Source: Akkermansia sp. (lineage in GTDB: Bacteria; Verrucomicrobiota; Verrucomicrobiia; Verrucomicrobiales; Akkermansiaceae). Taken from it: a stretch of 64,000 nt of DNA. Both the position numbers and the translations under genes were made by a program. The notes under the pieces were generated by a model. That model did no database searches. It worked only from the letters and a program-made list of their open reading frames with translations, and was not told where the DNA came from. Below are positions 61,171 through 64,000 of the stretch, piece by piece (position 1 is the first letter of the stretch; every line of letters starts with the position of its first letter). The stretch is taken from positions 1 through 64,000 of the forward strand of contig JAFYWX010000030.1 of NCBI GenBank assembly GCA_017546445.1, given 5' to 3'.

Positions 61171-61827
61171 ATGAAGCGCCCCAGGGGGATTATTTTCGAT
61201 TTTGATGGCGTTCTGGTCGATACAGAGTGGGCCATCTACCAATCCTGGGTGCATTTGTATGCCCGCGAGGGGCAGGAAATCTCCATTGCCACCTATGCCC
61301 CCTGCCTGGGGGCCGGCTATTCCCACTGGGACCCCGCCGCGCATCTGGAAAAGCTGACCGGTAAGACCTATGACTGGGAGAAGGAGACGCCCGCCCGCCA
61401 GGCCATGCTGGAGGCCGATCTGGAGCGCATGGGGCTTATGGACGGCGCGCTGGAGCTCATGGATTGGTGCGCAGAGCAGGGCATAGGGCTCACCGTGGCT
61501 TCCTCATCCTCCCGCCGCTGGGTGCAGGGCTGGCTGGAAAAACTGCAGATATACGACCGCTTTGCCGGCGTATTCACCCGCACAGATGGCTACGCCGTAA
61601 AGCCCAACCCCGCGCTCTTCGAGGCCGCTCAGCAATGCCTGGCCCTTCCGAAAGAGGAATGCCTCATCGTGGAAGACTCGGAAAACGGCACCATTGCCGC
61701 CCGCAATGCCGGTATCCCCTGTGTGGCGATTCCTAATCGCATGACCGAAAGTTCCGATTTTTCCCGCGCCGCCTACCGCTGCGCCTCCCTGAAGGCGCTT
61801 CTGAAGCAACTTCAGGAATCCTGCTGA
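61171..61827 (+). CDS. HAD-superfamily phosphatase/phosphomutase-like protein
   Basis: 218 residues of the beta-phosphoglucomutase-like subfamily. Motif I is FDFDGVLVDTEWA (nucleophile Asp near 11), motif II VASSSSRRW near 110, the Lys of motif III in AVKPNPALFEAAQ near 144 and motif IV IVEDSENGTIAARNAGIP near 167. A four-helix cap lies between 20 and 85. Substrates in this group are small sugar or polyol phosphates; the exact one cannot be told. The 3' half exists a second time as a decayed copy directly downstream. Confidence 0.92.
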   Translation: MKRPRGIIFDFDGVLVDTEWAIYQSWVHLYAREGQEISIATYAPCLGAGYSHWDPAAHLEKLTGKTYDWEKETPARQAMLEADLERMGLMDGALELMDWCAEQGIGLTVASSSSRRWVQGWLEKLQIYDRFAGVFTRTDGYAVKPNPALFEAAQQCLALPKEECLIVEDSENGTIAARNAGIPCVAIPNRMTESSDFSRAAYRCASLKALLKQLQESC

Positions 61828-61865
61828 GCGTGCATGGCCTCCCCCCGACTGGTGGCAGCCTGATA

Positions 61866-62060
61866 GGCCTAATCCCGACCTTTTCGAGGCCGCTCGACAA
61901 TGCCTGGGCCTTCCGAAAGCCGAACCATTGCCACCCGGAAAATCCGTATTTTCCGTGTAACAATACCCAATCGCATGCTCAAATAATCCGATTTTTCCCG
62001 GGCCGCCCACCGTTGCGCCTCTCTGAAGACTCTTCTGAGGCAATTTCAGGAATTTTGCTA
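61866..62060 (+). pseudogene. decayed duplicate of the 3' half of the HAD gene
   Basis: Matches 61610-61830 with many substitutions, a deletion of about 32 bases and stop codons: TTTTCGAGGCCGCTC, CAATGCCTGG, CCTTCCGAAAG, ACCATTGCC, CAATCGCATG, TCCGATTTTTCCCG, TGCGCCTC and CAATTTCAGGAATTTTGCT all follow in the same order as in the gene. The copy starts about 35 bases after the HAD stop. Confidence 0.8.
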
Positions 62061-62124
62061 AGCCTATAAAATCAGTGCTTTAGAATTTGTGCTGAAAAAA
62101 ATAGCAAAAAATGCAATTTTGTGC

Positions 62125-62153
62125 TTGCAATCGGCACGGAATCGATGTATAAT
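62125..62153 (+). promoter_or_regulatory. promoter of the tRNA-Phe/tRNA-Pro operon
   Basis: TTGCAA (62125-62130), 17-base spacer, consensus TATAAT (62148-62153), 35 bases before tRNA-Phe. Confidence 0.85.
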
Positions 62154-62188
62154 TCGCCCGCACCCCGTCAACGACGGGCTTGCAGAAT

Positions 62189-62261
62189 GGCTCGGTAGCT
62201 CAGTTGGTAGAGCAGCGGATTGAAAATCCGCGTGTCGGCGGTTCGATCCCGTCCCGAGCCA
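62189..62261 (+). tRNA. tRNA-Phe (GAA)
   Basis: 73 bases. Acceptor GGCTCGG pairs with CCGAGCC, D-arm AGCTCAGTTGGTAGAGC, anticodon loop TTGAAAA (anticodon GAA), T-arm GGCGGTTCGATCCCGTC, discriminator A. CCA is not encoded. Confidence 0.97.
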
Positions 62262-62305
62262 TTATTTTTTTACCCTGATATCTCGATTTTTTATGCTCTT
62301 CATCA

Positions 62306-62379
62306 CGGGGCGTAGCTCAGCCTGGTAGAGCGCCAGCTTTGGGAGCTGGATGTCGCAGGTTCGAATCCTGTCGCCCCGA
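62306..62379 (+). tRNA. tRNA-Pro (UGG), likely integration target
   Basis: 74 bases. Acceptor CGGGGCG pairs with CGCCCCG, anticodon loop TTTGGGA (anticodon TGG), T-arm CAGGTTCGAATCCTG, discriminator A, CCA not encoded. A tyrosine integrase gene starts 196 bases downstream, so the 3' end of this tRNA is the probable attL core. Confidence 0.97.
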
Positions 62380-62399
62380 TCAGATTTTTTCGTCAATAA

Positions 62400-62438
62400 C
62401 GCACTGTAGAAGATGTAACCCCTTCACAGTGCGCTTTT
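62400..62438 (+). terminator. terminator of the tRNA operon
   Basis: Stem CGCACTGT / ACAGTGCG extended by GAAG / CTTC, followed by CTTTTTC. Confidence 0.8.
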
Positions 62439-62473
62439 TCGTCTTGTGCTCGGTCATGGTGTTGTGTTAGCGT

Positions 62474-62536
62474 GGGTGTACACAAGGGTGCACACCGGGT
62501 GTACATGGGTGTACTTTTTGCCCCTTGGGTGTACAC
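62474..62536 (+). repeat. direct repeats GGGTGYACA x5 upstream of the integrase
   Basis: GGGTGTACAC (62474), GGGTGCACAC (62486), GGGTGTACAT (62497), GGGTGTACTT (62507) and GGGTGTACAC (62527). Spacings are 12, 11, 10 and 20 bases, about one or two helical turns. They probably are arm-type or autoregulatory binding sites for the integrase or an excisionase. Confidence 0.85.
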
Positions 62537-62574
62537 CCGGTGTCGACTCCATATCAGCCCAAAATAAACGCATT

Positions 62575-63810
62575 ATGGCAGGACTCACACAAAGAAACGG
62601 CATGTGGTACGCCACATGGAAGAAGCAAAATGGCACAACAGAAAAGAAAAGCACTAAGGTGCCAGTAAAAGGTCGGGATGGAATATCAGCAAAACAATCA
62701 AAAGCGTACGCCCAGCAGGTAGCTGATAGCATGGAACGTATCGCTAAGGGGCAGACTACATACACTCAAGCTGCCGATGCTCTGAGATTAGTAGCTCAGG
62801 CAAGTGGCATGGGTGTAGCTATGCCTACTGTGCGAGATTTTCTGACTGACTTTCAGGGACAGGCTAGCCCCAAGACAGAGAAGAACCGTCGCCGGGCATT
62901 CAAATCTTTCTTGGCATGGATGGATGAACACTCGGATAAGAAAGCTGATATTCGTCTGGATATGCTTACTAAGGCTGACATCATGGCGTATTTCAAGCAT
63001 GAGCTCACATTGGTGTCGGTGGGCACTGTGGGGTTGCATCGTACTAATCTGTCGGCAGCTTTCAACAAGGCCGTGGATGACGAATTGCTGGTGAGATCGC
63101 CGATGCCTCGCCTGAACCTTGTGAAACTAGGCAAGGAGGTTAATCCAGAGCTTGGCCGTGATAAGATTAAACGCCTGCCGTTTACTGCCGATGAGTTGCG
63201 TCTTATGGTTACTCAGTTCCCGGCACCCTGGTGCGATATGTCTCTGGTAGCGGCTATGACAGGGGGGCAGCGTATAGGTGATATTTGCTGTCTGCGCTGG
63301 GATTGTATTGATTTCGTCTCCGGCTCCCTGTGCTTCAATACGGCCAAGACTGACAAGGAAATGGATATCCCCATGCATTCTCTTTTGCGTGACCGCCTCC
63401 TGGCAATCCAGGCAGAGCAGCGAGGGCAGGAGGAATATGTGTTTCCTAATATGGCTCGTCGCTATATGCGTGGGGACGGGAGCGTATCCACGGAGTTCAC
63501 ATCGTTGCTGAAGGCATGGGGTATAGTCAAGATTTCTACAGAGAAGAAGGCTCTGAAGGGCAATCGTAGGAATGTATCGCCCAAGTCTTTCCATTCCTTC
63601 CGTCATTCCGTGGTGACTGCATTGCGTACTAATTCCTCTATTACTGCAGATCTTGCTCGTGCAATCGTGGGGCATGATTCGGAGGAGGTGGAGCGCCAGT
63701 ACTGTACTGCTAGCCGGGACGATAAGATGCGAGGATTGGATATTATCGCTCAGGCTATCTCAGCCCCGGAAAAAACATCAATGCCGCCGTATCCTGCACG
63801 TACAGCTTGA
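62575..63810 (+). CDS. int: tyrosine recombinase / phage-type integrase
   Basis: 411 residues starting MAGLTQRNGMWYATWKKQNG; a longer frame from 62446 would translate the direct-repeat array and is rejected. The N-terminal arm-binding domain (1-60) is followed by the SAM-like core-binding domain (about 90-190) and the catalytic domain with TGGQRIGDICCLRWDCID (first Arg), the HSFRHSVVT box (His and second Arg), VGHDSEEVERQYCTA (third His and the Tyr nucleophile). It lies just inside the tRNA-Pro and points away from it. Site-specific insertion of a genomic island or prophage into tRNA-Pro is inferred. More cargo must lie beyond 64000. Confidence 0.92.
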   Translation: MAGLTQRNGMWYATWKKQNGTTEKKSTKVPVKGRDGISAKQSKAYAQQVADSMERIAKGQTTYTQAADALRLVAQASGMGVAMPTVRDFLTDFQGQASPKTEKNRRRAFKSFLAWMDEHSDKKADIRLDMLTKADIMAYFKHELTLVSVGTVGLHRTNLSAAFNKAVDDELLVRSPMPRLNLVKLGKEVNPELGRDKIKRLPFTADELRLMVTQFPAPWCDMSLVAAMTGGQRIGDICCLRWDCIDFVSGSLCFNTAKTDKEMDIPMHSLLRDRLLAIQAEQRGQEEYVFPNMARRYMRGDGSVSTEFTSLLKAWGIVKISTEKKALKGNRRNVSPKSFHSFRHSVVTALRTNSSITADLARAIVGHDSEEVERQYCTASRDDKMRGLDIIAQAISAPEKTSMPPYPARTA

Positions 63811-63820
63811 TATTTTGCGT

Positions 63821-63868
63821 TTAGCACTCCCCGCGTCGGCGTTACCACTCCTTAGCGGGGAGTGCTAA
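63821..63868 (+). terminator. perfect inverted repeat after the integrase gene
   Basis: TTAGCACTCCCCGC (63821-63834) and GCGGGGAGTGCTAA (63855-63868) with a 20-base loop. It starts 10 bases after the integrase stop. No T-run follows, so it may be an attenuated terminator, an operator or part of a recombination site. Confidence 0.5.
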
Positions 63869-63957
63869 AGATCTTGAGCCATAGAAAGAAACATTTTGTT
63901 TCATATCTGACTGAAATTTTTAGTTTTTTAAGCTGATATGAGACATAATCATATATT

Positions 63958-64000
63958 ATGAACGAAAGGTGGCCACTTTACCCGAAAGCAGAGAGAGTTC
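63958..64000 (+). CDS. start of a further gene of the integrative element (truncated)
   Basis: ATG at 63958 opens a frame MNERWPLYPKAERV that runs to the window end. The 90 bases before it are AT-rich. No family can be assigned from 14 residues; small DNA-binding proteins such as excisionases often sit at this position. Confidence 0.3.
   Translation, partial: MNERWPLYPKAERV

Noticed and set aside
62446..62574. N-terminal extension of the integrase
   Set aside because: It would translate the GGGTGTACA repeat array and lacks similarity to integrases; the ATG at 62575 begins a typical arm-binding domain.

Overview
The window looks like chromosome of a high-GC bacterium of the PVC group, most likely a verrucomicrobium related to Akkermansia. 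The pointers are two large surface proteins ending in a PEP-CTERM-like tail (PEPTTTTL, short hydrophobic run, Arg-rich end), a very long pseudopilin of the Verru_Chthon cassette A type, chlamydial Pmp-like repeats, a GH95 fucosidase and a GH18 enzyme (a mucosal glycan diet), and generally weak Shine-Dalgarno sequences. This placement is inference from gene content only.

Layout. (1) 1-12.9 kb: end of a tRNA-Gly gene, then a tight three-gene operon of secreted protease inhibitors: two alpha-2-macroglobulins with intact thioester motifs and different bait regions, and an inhibitory-type serpin. (2) 12.9-16.0 kb: an ankyrin protein and small membrane proteins inside a tandem duplication that also copied the 3' end of the neighbouring CoA ligase gene. 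(3) 16-20.3 kb: ADP-forming acyl-CoA synthetase, a small membrane protein, RuvX and mannose-1-phosphate guanylyltransferase. (4) 20.4-28.6 kb: a Pmp-like surface protein whose promoter carries a C8 tract in its spacer, a GH18 glycosidase and a giant pseudopilin-like protein. (5) 28.6-32.6 kb: a nested inverted-repeat cluster and the yqeY-ispD-SDR-J-domain operon. (6) 32.6-39.3 kb, all minus strand: GH95 fucosidase, FHA protein, HU-family protein, YugP-type protease, QueG and a Sel1 protein. (7) 39.3-49.4 kb: a 3185-residue autotransporter-like surface protein. (8) 49.5-61.8 kb: two PilT-family ATPases, UDP-galactopyranose mutase, HrpB, an acyltransferase-SGNH protein, a phosphoesterase, an LptF/G permease and a HAD phosphatase. 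(9) 62.1-64 kb: tRNA-Phe and tRNA-Pro, then a tyrosine integrase that marks the left end of an integrative element running out of the window.

A theme is the cell surface: protease traps, large beta-helical surface proteins, pilus motors, O-antigen or capsule sugar enzymes (manC, glf, acyltransferase) and glycan hydrolases. A second theme is repeat-driven variation: homopolymer tracts in or next to surface genes, a roughly 115-bp hairpin element in four places, heptamer arrays fused to gene 3' ends, and two decayed segmental duplications. No CRISPR array, rRNA or IS transposase was seen. The strongest candidate for an under-described system is the A2M-A2M-serpin operon.
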